Position numbers and translations under genes: made by a program | NCBI GenBank assembly: GCA_963773745.1 | Contig: CAVZCL010000003.1 | Location: 62,001-126,000, forward strand | DNA from: UBA5069 sp963773745 | GTDB taxonomy: Bacteria > Chloroflexota > Anaerolineae > Caldilineales > Caldilineaceae | Length of the DNA: 64,000 nt | Reading direction: 5' to 3' | Notes under the pieces: model-generated | Told to the model about the DNA's origin: nothing | The model's database searches: none | The model's input: only the letters and a program-made list of their open reading frames with translations | In this document: positions 27,413 through 37,887 of the stretch, one piece after another | Numbering within the stretch: position 1 is the first letter of the stretch | Layout of the letters: each line of letters begins with the position of its first letter

Positions 27413-28765
27413 ATGAGCGCCGTAACCACTGCCTCTGCTTCCACCGTGACCGACGCGGCCTCTTTTGACGAGGCTGCCATCCGCCCCTGGACCGAAACGC
27501 CGGACCCCCGCGTCGAACTCGCCGCGGTTGACCCCGAGATGTACGATGCGATTGAGCACGAGCGTCTGCGCCAAGCCGAGGGCGTGGAACTAATTGCCAG
27601 CGAGAACTATGTCTCCGGCGCCGTGCTGGCCGCGATGGGCAGTGTGCTCACCAATAAATACGCCGAAGGTTACCCGGGCAGGCGCTACTATGGCGGCTGC
27701 GAATTTGTGGATGTCGCCGAGCGCATGGCCATCGCCCGCGCCAAGGAGCTCTTTGGCGCCGACCATGCCAACGTCCAGCCGCACTCGGGTGCACAGGCAA
27801 ATGAAGCCGTCTACCTCGCGCTGCTCAAGCCAGGTGACCCGGTGCTGGCGCTCAAGCTTGATCACGGCGGCCACCTGACACACGGCTTCAACCTCAACTC
27901 CTCGGGCAAGCTCTACGACTTTGTCCACTACGGTGTGAACCGCGAGACAGAGCGGATTGACTACGACGAAGTGGCGCGCCTGGCTGAGGAACAGAAGCCC
28001 AAACTGATTGTGGCCGGGGCCAGCGCCTATCCCCGCCTGTGGGACTTTGAGAGGCTGCGTCAGATTGCCGACAGCGTGGGCGCGCGGCTGATGATGGACA
28101 TGGCGCACATTGCCGGCCTCGTGGCCGCCAAGCTCCACCCCGACCCCGTGCCCTTCTGCGATGTGGTGACGACGACCACGCACAAGACGCTGCGCGGCCC
28201 GCGCGGCGGCCTCATCCTCTGCACCGAGGAACTGGCCAAGGAGATTGACAGGGCCGTCTTCCCCGGCATGCAGGGCGGCCCGCTGATGCACGTGATTGCG
28301 GCCAAGGGCGTTGCCTTTGGCGAGGCGTTGCGCCCCGGCTTCCGCGCCTACCAGCAGCGCGTGCTCGACAACGCTCAGGTGCTTGCCAACACGCTGGCGG
28401 CCGAAGGGCTGCGCATTGTCTCGGGCGGCACCGACAATCACCTCATGCTGGTGGATCTGGGCGTGCTGGGCAATGATCCGCAGGGCAACGAAATCACCGG
28501 CAAGGCTGTGGAGAAGGCGCTTGACAAGGCGGGCATCCACTGCAACAAGAACATGATTCCCTTTGACCCCAAGGCAGCGCTGGTGACGAGCGGCATTCGC
28601 CTGGGCACCCCTGCCGCCACAACGCGCGGTCTGGGCGCCGATGAGTTTGCCCAGGTGGCGCGCTGGATTGCGGCGATTGCGCGTGAGCCGCACAACGATG
28701 CGCTCATTGAGCAGACAAAGCAGAGCGTGGTGGCGCTCATGCGCCAGTTCCCCGTGCCGGCATAA
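27413..28765 (+). CDS. glyA: Serine hydroxymethyltransferase
   Basis: A 450-residue cytosolic PLP enzyme that interconverts serine and glycine with tetrahydrofolate, feeding one-carbon metabolism. PLP Lys258 lies in TTTTHKTLRGPRGG, and the fold landmarks ELIASENYVS, NKYAEGYPGRRYYGG and PHSGAQAN are intact. A non-conserved N-terminal extension of about 30 residues (Ala/Ser/Thr-rich) precedes the core. The start at 27413 has AAGGAG eight bases before it. Intact, followed by a strong intrinsic terminator. Confidence 0.96.
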   Translation: MSAVTTASASTVTDAASFDEAAIRPWTETPDPRVELAAVDPEMYDAIEHERLRQAEGVELIASENYVSGAVLAAMGSVLTNKYAEGYPGRRYYGGCEFVDVAERMAIARAKELFGADHANVQPHSGAQANEAVYLALLKPGDPVLALKLDHGGHLTHGFNLNSSGKLYDFVHYGVNRETERIDYDEVARLAEEQKPKLIVAGASAYPRLWDFERLRQIADSVGARLMMDMAHIAGLVAAKLHPDPVPFCDVVTTTTHKTLRGPRGGLILCTEELAKEIDRAVFPGMQGGPLMHVIAAKGVAFGEALRPGFRAYQQRVLDNAQVLANTLAAEGLRIVSGGTDNHLMLVDLGVLGNDPQGNEITGKAVEKALDKAGIHCNKNMIPFDPKAALVTSGIRLGTPAATTRGLGADEFAQVARWIAAIAREPHNDALIEQTKQSVVALMRQFPVPA

Positions 28766-28777
28766 ACAAGGGGTAGC

Positions 28778-28818
28778 GCGGCGGGTCTATGCTGTAGAGC
28801 ATGGCCCGCCGCTTTTTT
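28778..28818 (+). terminator. Intrinsic terminator of glyA
   Basis: Eight-base GC stem (GCGGCGGG/CCCGCCGC), an inner ATGCT/AGCAT stem and a run of six T at 28813-28818. Classical rho-independent form, 12 bases after the glyA stop. Confidence 0.9.
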
Positions 28819-28851
28819 GTTACGCGACGCACGGACAGAAATTCTCCTGCG

Positions 28852-28887
28852 CCAGGACTATTGATGCCCCCAGGACTATTGATGCCC
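28852..28887. repeat. Perfect 18-base tandem duplication
   Basis: The unit CCAGGACTATTGATGCCC is repeated twice without a gap between glyA and the broken aldo/keto reductase. It looks like recent slippage. Confidence 0.75.
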
Positions 28888-28930
28888 GATGATTGGATGG
28901 GGCACGTAGGGTTCTTCAAGAAGCGCAACT

Positions 28931-29164
28931 TCATTCCTTCAGCGCGCGACCGAGAATTTCTTCGCTGCTGCCGCGAGCATATACATTGGCCGTATCAAAG
29001 AAGTTGACGCCAAGCTCAATGGCCCTTCTAACGACAGCACGACTCTTTTCCTCATCGAGCGCCCACGGGTTGTGCACCCATCCCTCGGCAGAGCCAAAGC
29101 TCATTGCGCCAAGACAAATGGGGGATACGTCCATGCCGGTGTTGCCAAGTTTTACGTAGTTCAT
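28931..29164 (-). pseudogene. Aldo/keto reductase, N-terminal fragment
   Basis: Only 77 residues of a normally 310-330 residue NADPH-dependent reductase: MNYVKLGNTGMDVSPICLGAMSFG, then the catalytic Asp and Tyr region NFFDTANVYARGSSEEILG, ending in RALKE and a stop. The rest of the barrel is absent in all frames downstream, so this is a true truncation, not a frameshift. A tandem duplication sits just beyond the cut. Confidence 0.75.
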
Positions 29165-29267
29165 ACCAAGTCTCCAATTGACAAGAATGGCTCGGCCGAA
29201 GCGTTTTCGAGGCAGGCTAGCTTTTGTTCACCTTCGGCAATCCGTTCAGCGTTGCGCATGGCGCCAC

Positions 29268-29366
29268 ATTGTGCAAGTGGCAAGTGTGAGGCGGCTTCGT
29301 AGCGGAGGGGCTCCTGCCCCTCATCTGCTCAGCAAGAGTACGCCTTGCACTTGCCGAATGCACAAT
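29268..29366. repeat. Inverted repeat enclosing a class G hairpin, before the MFS gene
   Basis: Arms of 26 bases (ATTGTGCAAGTGGCAAGTG...) at 29268-29293 and 29341-29366 differ at about four positions. The loop holds GTAGCGGAGGGGCTCCTGCCCCTC, itself a small hairpin of the class G word. The remaining 29165-29480 sequence shows no gene. Confidence 0.6.
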
Positions 29367-29480
29367 CCAGTCTATACGATCTCTCGCACATGAATCGGTG
29401 CGGCCCCTTCACCGCTCTGCACTTGCCACTTGCTACGCAGCGCCAACCCATTCCCTGCCCAACACGGAGACTCAGAGATT

Positions 29481-30845
29481 ATGGCCGTTCGTGCAACCAC
29501 GCTTGCCACCGCAGAACCCGTCTATTCACGCCACGAGCAGGTGGGCTGGTACTTCTACGATTGGGCAAACTCCGCTTTCTCCACAACCGTCATCTCGGTC
29601 TTCCTCGGCCCCTACCTGACGGCCATCACCCAGAGCGCGGCCGATGCCAACGGCTTTGTCTACCCGCTGGGGCAATGGCTGCCGATTGCCGCCGACTCCT
29701 TCTTCCCCTACATTGTCTCGCTCTCCGTGGTGCTGCAGGTCTTCTTCCTGCCCATCATGGGCGCGATTGCCGACTATACGCGCCTGAAGAAGCGCATGCT
29801 GGCAATCTTTGCCTACGTGGGCGCGTTCGCCACCATGGCCATGTACTTTTTGCAGGGGAGCAACTATATCCTGGGCGGCGTGCTCTTCCTGATTGCCAAC
29901 CTGAGCTTTGGCGCGTCGATCGTCTTCTACAACGCCTATCTGCCCGACATTGCCTCGCCCGACGATCGCGACAAGGTCTCCTCGCAGGGGTGGGCGATTG
30001 GCTACCTGGGCGGTGGCCTGCTGCTGCTGCTCAATCTCATCTTCCTGCAGGTGCTGGCCCCGCGTCTGGGCGTTTCCACGGGCGACGCGGTGCGCATTTC
30101 GCTGGCGTCGGCGGGCGTCTGGTGGGCCATCTTTACACTGATTCCGCTGCAGCGGCTCGTGACGCACCAGTCGCGCAAGGCGCTGCCCCAAGGCTCTACG
30201 TATCTGGGCGTGGGCTTCAGGCAATTGGGCCACACGCTGCGCAAGCTGCCGGCGCTGCCGCAAACGCTGCTCTTCCTCGTCGCCTACCTGCTCTACAACG
30301 ACGGCATCCAGACGGTTATTGCGCTTTCGGCGCAGTTCGGCAGCCGCGAACTGGGCATGGAAAGCTCGCAGCTTGTGCTGCTCATCCTTATGGTGCAATT
30401 TGTGGCCTTTGGTGGTGCGCTGGGCTTTGGCTATCTGGCGCGCGCATTCGGCGCCAAGCGCTCGATTATCGCCAGCCTTGTGATCTGGACGGGTGTGACG
30501 ATCTACGCCTACGCGTTTCTTGCTTCGATCGCACAGTTCTTTCTGATGGGCGCAGTCATTGGCGTTGTGCTGGGGGGCAGCCAGGCGCTGAGCCGCTCAC
30601 TCTTCTCGCAGATGATTCCGCGCGGGCAGGAGGCTGAGTACTTCAGCCTCTACGAGGTGAGTGAGCGGGGCACAAGCTGGATGGGGCCGCTGCTCTTTGG
30701 CCTTGCCGTGCAGTTCACCGGCAGCTACCGTGTCGCGCTGCTGAGCATTGGCATCTTCTTCATTGCCGGGCTGGCGCTGCTGCCCTTCGTCAACGTGCGC
30801 CGTGCGATTGAAGAGGCGGGCAATGTTGCGCCGGAGCGGGTGTAA
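29481..30845 (+). CDS. MFS transporter, UMF1 (Atg22-like) family
   Basis: A 454-residue inner-membrane protein with about 12 hydrophobic segments. The N-terminal GWYFYDWANSAFSTTVI and GAIADYTRLKKRML segments and YNAYLPDIASPDDRDKVSSQGWAIGYLGGG in the middle are typical of UMF1/Atg22-type transporters, which are thought to export amino acids or other small solutes. The start at 29481 follows GGAGA and removes a non-conserved upstream extension. Intact. Substrate not predictable from sequence. Followed by a repeat that is split by an IS. Confidence 0.87.
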   Translation: MAVRATTLATAEPVYSRHEQVGWYFYDWANSAFSTTVISVFLGPYLTAITQSAADANGFVYPLGQWLPIAADSFFPYIVSLSVVLQVFFLPIMGAIADYTRLKKRMLAIFAYVGAFATMAMYFLQGSNYILGGVLFLIANLSFGASIVFYNAYLPDIASPDDRDKVSSQGWAIGYLGGGLLLLLNLIFLQVLAPRLGVSTGDAVRISLASAGVWWAIFTLIPLQRLVTHQSRKALPQGSTYLGVGFRQLGHTLRKLPALPQTLLFLVAYLLYNDGIQTVIALSAQFGSRELGMESSQLVLLILMVQFVAFGGALGFGYLARAFGAKRSIIASLVIWTGVTIYAYAFLASIAQFFLMGAVIGVVLGGSQALSRSLFSQMIPRGQEAEYFSLYEVSERGTSWMGPLLFGLAVQFTGSYRVALLSIGIFFIAGLALLPFVNVRRAIEEAGNVAPERV

Positions 30846-31016
30846 GCAAGGCGCCTTGTTGACCTGGCGAGCACACCCTGCATGGGGGTTGCCGGCTCGC
30901 ACAGAAAGCAACAGCGGGCTGGTACACAGACCTTCACGCCTTGTAGGAACAACGCAAGATAAAAATGGGTGCGTTGTTCGTAGCGGAGGGCCTCCTGGCC
31001 CTCACTTTCCGGCCAC

Positions 31017-32078
31017 TCGGAGGGTTGGTGTAGGAATTTAGGAGAGAATGTAATGGTGTTATAGGTTTGGGCAGCTATGATGGGGAAAGAGAACAGCGTG
31101 CGTGGAATGGGTTGTGATAAGTGGGTTATGGGGATTGTAAGCTGCAGCGGTGGTAAGGATTGGGAAGCGCAGCAAAGAGCTAAGTTGGTAATCATGCGCG
31201 CTTTTGAACAACTATTTGTGGATGTACGCAATGGTATGTGTGGCAGAGCAACTGCTACATATCTTTGCCAACCAAGACATACGCTGGTGATTGACTGCAC
31301 TAAGGTTGGCTTCAACTTTCGCATGTTGACAATCGGAGTGGCTTGGCGTGGGCGCACTTGCCCTGGCCTGGAGCATTCACGTGGCGACCGAGGCAACGTG
31401 ACTGTGGATGCACAGTTGAAGTTGTTGCGCTACGTGTGCAGTCTCACCGCACCATCCAAGTGTTTGCCTGCTCGGTGACAGCGGCTTTCAGACAGTTGCC
31501 AATACAGTGGCTCTGTCAGCACGGCTGGCACTTTGTGCTGCGTCAACAAGGACGCATTCTGGTCTCTGCGGACGGACAAGCCTGGGAGAGGATTGATGCC
31601 TTGACGGTGGCACCGGGTGCAACACGTGAAGTTGGCTGGGTGCGCGTGACACGCACAAACACGTCGGCTGGTTCTGGTTGTACTCCGCTGGCAGAAAGGA
31701 CAAGAGGAGCCTTGGTATTGCTCTCTGACCGCAAGGGGACACAAGCTTTGTTGCGCTTGTACCGCATCCGCATGTGGACAGAAGAGATGTACGGTGACTT
31801 CAAAGGTCACGGCTTTGACCTTGAGAGCACGCACCTCGACGATGAAGACCGCATTGCGAGTTGTCTGGGTGTCTGCCTGATCTATGTTTGGCTTATTTCT
31901 CTCGGCAGTTGGGTTGTAAGAACGGTAAGCGCTACTTAGTTGAAAGCAAAGATAGCTGTGATAAGAGCTATTTATGTATAGGTTGTAAAGGAAAGAAAGA
32001 TGTTTAAGTATGGATGAAAATATAAATTATAAATAAGATAAATATGTAATAAAAGTGATAGGTGGAGTGCGCGGCCAC
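31017..32078 (+). mobile_element. IS4-family insertion, degenerate
   Basis: A 1.06-kb segment bounded by CGGCCAC at 31010-31016 and 32072-32078, which could be the target duplication. It is visibly richer in A and T than its surroundings, especially 31920-32070, and contains a broken DDE transposase. Terminal inverted repeats are not convincing: the ends share only about five bases, so the exact borders are uncertain. Confidence 0.6.
31077..31939 (+). pseudogene. IS4-type DDE transposase, several frameshifts
   Basis: The first catalytic Asp region (HTLVIDCTKVG), a second in LLGDSGFQTVA, and the Y-x2-R-x3-E-x6-K signature (YRIRMWTEEMYGDFKGHGF) near the end are all readable, but in three different frames. 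At least two indels lie between 31340 and 31520. The length is also shorter than the usual 400 or so residues. It is unlikely to be active. Confidence 0.75.
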
Positions 32079-32130
32079 CAAAACGTGGACCAGGAGGCCC
32101 TCCGCTACGAAGTGCAAGCGATTTTCAGGG

Positions 32131-32190
32131 CAGAAAGAGCGGAAATAGCAACAAGAAGCCTGCTTCTCGTTGCTATTTCCGCTTCTTCTG
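32131..32190. repeat. 60-bp near-perfect palindrome (GCGGAAATAGCAAC)
   Basis: Two 30-base arms differ at about four positions with no real loop (GAAGCC/TGCTTC centre). It lies beyond the 3' end of the minus-strand GH31 gene and next to the split class G element. Confidence 0.8.
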
Positions 32191-32244
32191 TATAGCAGTC
32201 TGCTGTTGCTTGCGTTGAGGCGCCGCATGCTTGCCGGCAGCGTC

Positions 32245-34484
32245 TTACCGGCCTACAAGCTCGTAGCGCAGCTCCGGCAGTTCGCCATCCACTTCGGCTG
32301 AGAGCGCGCCGCCGGATAGCCCCACAACGATCGTTGCTGCGCGCGCGCCTGCCAGCGTCGGGATCACAACCTCCACAGACGTATCCTCTGCCAGTTCAAA
32401 GGCACGCAGCGTCAATCCCTGCGTGTAATCGTAATCCGGGCGATCGTCAATCGCGCCCACTGCGATCACACTGTTGGGGCGCACCAGCAACGGCACACTC
32501 AAGAAGTCGTGTTGCTCGCGCTGCCAGCGCGGACCTTCGACGACCTCTCCGCTCAGGTAATGGGTCCATCGCCCTTCCGGCACGTAGTACTCGACCCAGC
32601 CATCGGCCGAGAAGACCGGCGCGACCAGGAGCGAATGCCGCCCAGCATGTACTGGCGGTCGAGCGTGGCGCAGGTCGGGTCGTCGGGGAACTCGAGCAGC
32701 ATCGCGCGCATCATGGGAACGCCAGTTGTCGATGCGACTGACCGCCTGCTGGTAAATGTAGGGCATTAGGCGGCACTTGAGCTTCGTAAAGCTGCGCATC
32801 ACGTCCACCGCTTCCTCATCAAAGAGCCAGGGCACACGGTAGGAGCCGCTGCCGTGCAGGCGGCTGTGCGACGAGAGCAGCCCAAACGCTACCCAGCGCT
32901 TGTAGAGTCGCGGCGTCGGGCTTGCCTTCGAAGCCGCCGATGTCGTGGCTCCAGAAGCCAAAGCCGCTCAGCCCCAGCGAGAGGCCGCCCCGCAGCGTTT
33001 CGGCCATGAGCCTCGAAGGTCGATTCGCAGTCGCCGCCCCAGTGCACCGGGTAACTTCTGCCCGCCGGTCGTGGCGGAGCGGGCGAAGACCACCGCCTCG
33101 CCCTTGCCCCGTTCCTCCTCGAGCAATTCGAAGACCGTCCGGTTGTAGAGGAATGTGAAGTAGTTGTGCATGCGTACCGGATCGGCTGCCGTCGTGGTAG
33201 ACCACATTCGTGCGGAATGCGCTCGCCGAAGTCGGTCTTGAAGGTATCGACGCCCATATCGAGCAAGGCGCGCAGCTTCTCGCCGTACCATGACACGCGG
33301 CCGGGATTCGTGAAGTCGACAATCCCCATGCCCGCCTGCCACATGATCCGTCTGCCAGACGATCGCCGTTCGGGTGTTTGAGCAGATAGCCGTTCGCCTT
33401 GCCCTCGGCGAAGAGGCGGCGAACATCTGCGCGATGTAGGGGTTGATCCAGACGCAGATGTGAAGGCCGCGCTCGTGCCTTAAGGCGCTCGAGCATGCCC
33501 TCGGGATCGGGGAAGCAGGCGCTGTCCCACGTGAAATCACACCAATTGAACTGGCGCATCCAGAAGCAGTCGAAGTGGAAGACGCGACAGCGGCATGTCG
33601 CGGTCGGCCATGCCCTGGATGAACTCGGTGACCGTCTCCTCGTCGTAGGCCGTTGTGAACGAGGTGCTCAGCCAGAGGCCGAAGGACCATGGCGGTGGCA
33701 GCGCGGGCCGGCCGGTAAGCGCGGTGTATTCGCGCCAGAATCTCCTTCGGCGTCGGGCCGTAGATGACGTAGTACTCGAGCGCTTCGCCCGGCACGCTGA
33801 ACTGCACGCGCTCACCTTCTCCGACGCCACCTCGAGCGACACCGGGCCGGGCTCGTTGATGAAGACGCCGTAGCCGCGGTTCGTCAGGTAGAAGGGGATG
33901 TTCTTGTACGTCTGCTCGCTGAGCTGGTGCCGCCGTCCCGATTCCAGATGTCGACGCTCTGGCCGTTCTTGACGAAGGGCGTGAAGCGCTCGCCCAGGCC
34001 GTAGACACAGTTCGCCCACGCTCAGTTGCAGTTGCTCGTGGATGTAGGGCTGACCCGCCTTGCGCAACGCACCGAAAGCTTTGGCGCGGCTGGCGGTGAG
34101 CAGCTTGTCAGCGGCGCTGAATTCAAGGTTCCAGGGAGCGTCGCGTTCGATGTGCAGCGCGAGGCTGCCGCTGGTTAAGGTGGCATGTGCGCCATCAATG
34201 GTCGCTTCGCCCGTGGGCGCATCCGCCTGCGCGATGGTGAAGTTCGGCCCTGGCGCACAGCCGCCATCGAAGTGGCTCAGGCGCACGCGAATGACGTCTG
34301 CCATGGGGGCGGAAGCGTGCACGCTGAGCAGTGGTGAATTGAGCGTGTCGCCGCGATGCTGGGTGCGCCTGGTGACCGCGTGAATTGTCAGTTCGTGGGC
34401 CGTCGCTGTCACACTCTCGGCGGCCACGGCGTAGTGCGCCTGCACATCGTCACGCAGGAGCCAATATCCATTTGTGAATTTCAT
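32245..34484 (-). pseudogene. GH31 alpha-glucosidase/alpha-xylosidase (YicI-like), many frameshifts
   Basis: About 746 codons, the normal length of a YicI-type family GH31 enzyme. Readable landmarks are the N-terminal KFTNGYWLL, EQTYKNIPFYLTNRGYGVF, PPPWSFGLWLS, the catalytic nucleophile region FKTDFGERIP, WGGDCESTF and SGFGFWSHDIGGFEG. They lie in all three frames, with at least six breaks. It would hydrolyse alpha-xylosides or alpha-glucosides imported by the adjacent ABC transporter. The break density is far above that of most other genes here, so decay rather than sequencing error is possible. No signal peptide: a cytosolic enzyme. Confidence 0.8.
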
Positions 34485-34551
34485 GGTGGATTTCCGTATT
34501 CGTTGTGCTTTGCGGCTACAGGAGCCGCCTAATGACTCCAGTCCTGACTGC

Positions 34552-35379
34552 CTACTTGATGCTGCCTGCCGTCACGCCGCGCGTCAGCGTGCGCTGGAAG
34601 AGGAAGAAGAAGATGATGCAGGGCAGAATACCCAGGAGCGCGGCTGCGCTCTGCGTGGTGATCACCACGCCGCGTTCTCTGCTGCGCCAGCGCAATTGCA
34701 GCGGCACCGTCTGCTTGCCGTTGCTGATGAGAAAGATCAGTGGCAGGAAGAACTCGTTCCACGTCCAGATGAAGAAGAAGACGAAGAGCACAGAGAGCGA
34801 GGGAAGTGAGATCGGAATCACCATATGCCAGAGCAACTGCAAGCGACCGGCGCCGTCAATGAGCGCGGCGTCGAGAAGTTGCGCGGAAACGCGCGGAAGA
34901 TCGATGTGAGCAGGTATGTGCCAAAGGCACTATTGAGCGCCGCCAATACGATAATCACCGAAAGGCGTGTGTCGTAGAAGCCTACGGTTTTGAACATGTA
35001 GTAAAGAGGATAAATTAGTGATTCGTTTGGCAACGTAATTGCCACAATGAAGAAGACCAGAAAGAAGGTGGCGCCGCGCATGCGGCCGATCCCCAATGGC
35101 AAACGCGTTGAAGAGCGAAATTGCTATCGCCAACAGCGCCGAAAGACTGCTAATGATAAGGCTGTTCATCAGCTTGGTGGTGTAGTCCACCCTGTTCCAC
35201 GTAATCATCATGCTCTCGAGCGAGAAACCGTGGGGCAGCGCCAACGGGCCGCCTTGCGCATATTCGGCTTCAGTCTTGAAGGAGTTCGTGGCAACAAGTA
35301 GCAGCGGCCCGACCATGATGACGAGCAAGAGCGCAAGCGCCGCAATCGTCGAATCCAGTTGGGAATGCGCGTGCGGCAT
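34552..35379 (-). CDS. Carbohydrate ABC transporter permease, MalG type (frameshifted)
   Basis: About 275 residues, six membrane segments. The EAA-loop region (FPRELLDAALIDGAG when the frame is repaired) marks it as a MalG-like inner-membrane subunit. Frame breaks near 35097, at a run of four G, and near 34880 each need one base. The start near 35379 is uncertain because the N-terminus may also be shifted. It follows the other permease by 12 bases and precedes GH31. Confidence 0.8.
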
Positions 35380-35391
35380 GAATGCGTGCAG

Positions 35392-36302
35392 TCATGGCTC
35401 ATTTCCCCCAGATTCTTCCTGGCGCATTTGCACACGCACGTAGAAGACGGCGATGAGAAGGATGAGCGCCGTCAGCACGGTGGAAATGGCAGCGCCGTAA
35501 CCGACCTGCGACCGCTCGAAGAAGTTTTGTAGGCGAAGTAGGAGGCGACAATGGTGGCGGTGCCCGGACCACCCAGCGTCATGGCGTAAATCGGCGCAAA
35601 GACCTTGAGAGCATGGAATGGTGGTAAGCACCACCACGAAGACTTCCGGCCGCAGGAGGGGTGTGGTGATTTTGCGAAAACGCTGAAACCAGGTTGCGCC
35701 GTCGAGCGCTGCCGCCTCGTAGAGCTCCGGGTCAATGCGCTGCAGCCCTGACATGAAGATGACGAGTGGGTAACCGATCTGGAACCACGTCATAACTACC
35801 ATGACTGAAAGCATCGCGGTTGAAGCGTCACCCAGCCAGTTCTGCTGCAGGCTCTCGAGCCGACGCGCCCAAGCAGGTAGTTAATAACGCCCCATTCCGG
35901 TTGGTACATCCAGCGCCAAACCACCGCTGCGATGACCGAAGGGATTACCTGTGGCAGGTAATAGCCGCCACGGAAGAATGTGGCCCATCCCTTGCCGATC
36001 TTGACAGCCACGTAATCAAAGAGAAAGGCTGCCAGAAAGAGGCCAACGAGCGTGGGGATTACCGTGATGGCGAAGATCAATGCGATGTTGTTTTGGAAGG
36101 ACGCCCAGAAGGTGGCGTCGCCGAAGGCTTTGACGTAGTTCGCAAGGCCGATCCACTTGGGCGTGCCCACACCGTTCCAGCGCGTGAAGCTGATGACAAT
36201 GTTGGCCAGGAAGGGAATGAAGATGAAGACGGCAAAGATGACGATACCCGGAATCAGGAACCAGCCATAACCCCGTTCCAGGTGTGAAGTGCGTTTGGTC
36301 AT
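35392..36302 (-). CDS. Carbohydrate ABC transporter permease, MalF/UgpA type (frameshifted)
   Basis: About 303 residues. Starts MTKRTSHLERGYGWFLIPG with AGGAGAG upstream. The EAA motif reads ELYEAAALDGATWFQRFRKI, typical of the MalF-like partner. At least three breaks (about 35530, 35610 and 35810) are needed to read the family sequence FAPIYAMTLGGPGTAT and YGAAISTVLT. Forms a heterodimer with the downstream permease. The ATPase is not in the window; such systems often share one encoded elsewhere. Confidence 0.8.
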
Positions 36303-36318
36303 GCTCTCTCCTGACCAT

Positions 36319-36362
36319 GCAGGCGATCTGGCGGTGGGTCGGCCACTGCCAAGATCGCCTGC
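36319..36362 (-). terminator. Intercistronic hairpin after the binding-protein gene
   Basis: Ten-base arms GCAGGCGATC/GATCGCCTGC with an inner TGGCGGTGG/CCACTGCCA stem. It lies between the binding protein and the permeases, the usual place for a partial terminator or mRNA-stabilising hairpin that lets the binding protein be made in excess. Confidence 0.55.
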
Positions 36363-36403
36363 AAGCCGTGCTGTCGAGCGGCGAGCGCGCAGAAGGTCGC
36401 TGG

Positions 36404-37750
36404 TTATTCCTCCAGCGTGGCCTTGAAATCGTTATAGGGGCCGGCAATATAATCGTTATACTCGGCGGGGGTCATTGTCGCCGGCAATCAACTCCTGGAG
36501 ACCGGCGCCCAGCACGGAAAGGTAACCCGGCGCGGGCCAGTCGGGATAGTAGGCCAGGCCGTCATTCTTGACGATGTGTCGAAGGCCGCTGGTCAATTCC
36601 CTGGTCTTGGGGTCGGTGATCTGGTCCAGGTCGGCGCTAATCGGAATACCGCCGGCGTTAGCCATGATCGTCTGCGATTTTTCCTTGTCGTCAGGTCAAT
36701 GAAGTCGTAGGCAAGGTCCTTATTCTTGGCATTGGCGGGCACAACCCAGTTGTTGCCGCCCGAGCCGGTGACGAGCGACTTGCCCGGCATCAGGAATATG
36801 CCCCAGTCAAAGTCGGTGATCTGCGTTGAGAAGCCGCCGAAGGCCCAGCTGCCTGTGATATTCATGGGCGATTTACCCTGTACGAAGGCGGCATTTGCAT
36901 CGTCGTAGATGATGCCATTGGCGTTGTCGCCGTAGTAGCCCTTCTCTACATGCTCCTGGAACTTGGTGGCGGCATAGGTGAAGGCTTCATTCTGGAAGTC
37001 AACGTCGCCGGAGAGGAACTGGAAGTCGCTGATCAACTGGCGATCGGCCTTGTAAAGCAGCATTTCCTGCCAGTTGTGCGAAGCGGGCCACTGTGATGAT
37101 TCGCCCAGCACAATCGGCTGAATGCCTTCCGCCACGAACTTGTCGGCAATCGCCTCGAATTCCTCGAGCGTTGTGGGCACTTCCACGCCCATCTCGTTAA
37201 ACATGTCCTTGTTGTAGTAGACCATGACGTATTCGCCATAGTTGGGAATGCCGAAGAGCGGGCCGGTGCCCATGATGCCTTGGTCGCTGTAGCGCGCCGT
37301 CGTCTGGATGCTGGGGCTCAGCAGCTGGTCCCAACCGCGCTCTGCCGCAACGTCGTCAAGATTCGTCAGCAGACCTTCCTTGGAATATAGGCCCGTGGTC
37401 GCATTGCCCTTATTGATCTCCATGACATCTGGGACGTCATTGGTATTGAGGATCATGCGGCTGGTTTCGACCATCTGCTCGAAGGTCTTGCGCTCGAATT
37501 CGACCGTAACGTCAGGATGCATCGCCTGGAAATCGGCAAGCGCATCGTCCCAGGCAATGGACATTGCGCTATCGGCGGCTTCATACCACCAAACACGGAA
37601 GGTTCGGCCTGCATCGGCGGGGGCCGCGGCGGCTTCACTGCCGGCAGCGGGAGCGGCGGGGGCCGCGGGGGCCGCGGGTGCCGCACATGCAGTCAAGAGC
37701 ATGGCCAATACCATGACGAGTGCAAAATACTTCCCTGATCGTGCGAACAT
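36404..37750 (-). CDS. Sugar ABC transporter substrate-binding lipoprotein (frameshifted)
   Basis: About 448 residues. Lipoprotein signal ends LAMLLTAC, then an Ala/Pro-repeat linker. The family 1 solute-binding fold is clear (TFRVWWYE, FERKTFEQMVE, YGEYVMVYYNKDMFNEMGVEVPTT, NITGSWAFGG). Breaks near 36690 and 36465 are needed to reach the conserved end EYNDYIAGPYNDF. The start at 37750 has AAGGAG nine bases before it. The neighbouring LacI regulator and GH31 enzyme point to an alpha-linked oligosaccharide. Confidence 0.85.
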
Positions 37751-37887
37751 ATTCGTCTCCTTGTGATATGGATTGACAGACAAGACGGAGGGTACTCCAA
37801 GACTGGTAGTAAACTGGTAACGACCGTCAATCGGCCGCAACCCGACAACACGGTACAGACAACTCAGGCGGGGATGGCGCGCTGCGC

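Larger units (their letters stand above)
30979..32109. repeat. Class G palindrome split by an insertion
   Basis: Perfect 20-base arms, CGTAGCGGAGGGCCTCCTGG at 30979-30998 and its complement at 32090-32109, are now separated by about 1.09 kb. Removing the 1.06-kb insertion and one CGGCCAC copy leaves a normal hairpin with a loop of about 30 bases. The arms are the same word found at 19347-19489, 29299 and 41401. Confidence 0.8.

Noticed and set aside
31017..32078. Terminal inverted repeats of the IS
   Set aside because: The ends share only about five bases (CACTC), which is too little to define the element; borders are set only by the possible target duplication.
37751..37887. LacI operator in front of the binding-protein gene
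   Set aside because: Only a direct ACTGGTA repeat is visible, not the central-CG palindrome typical of LacI sites.
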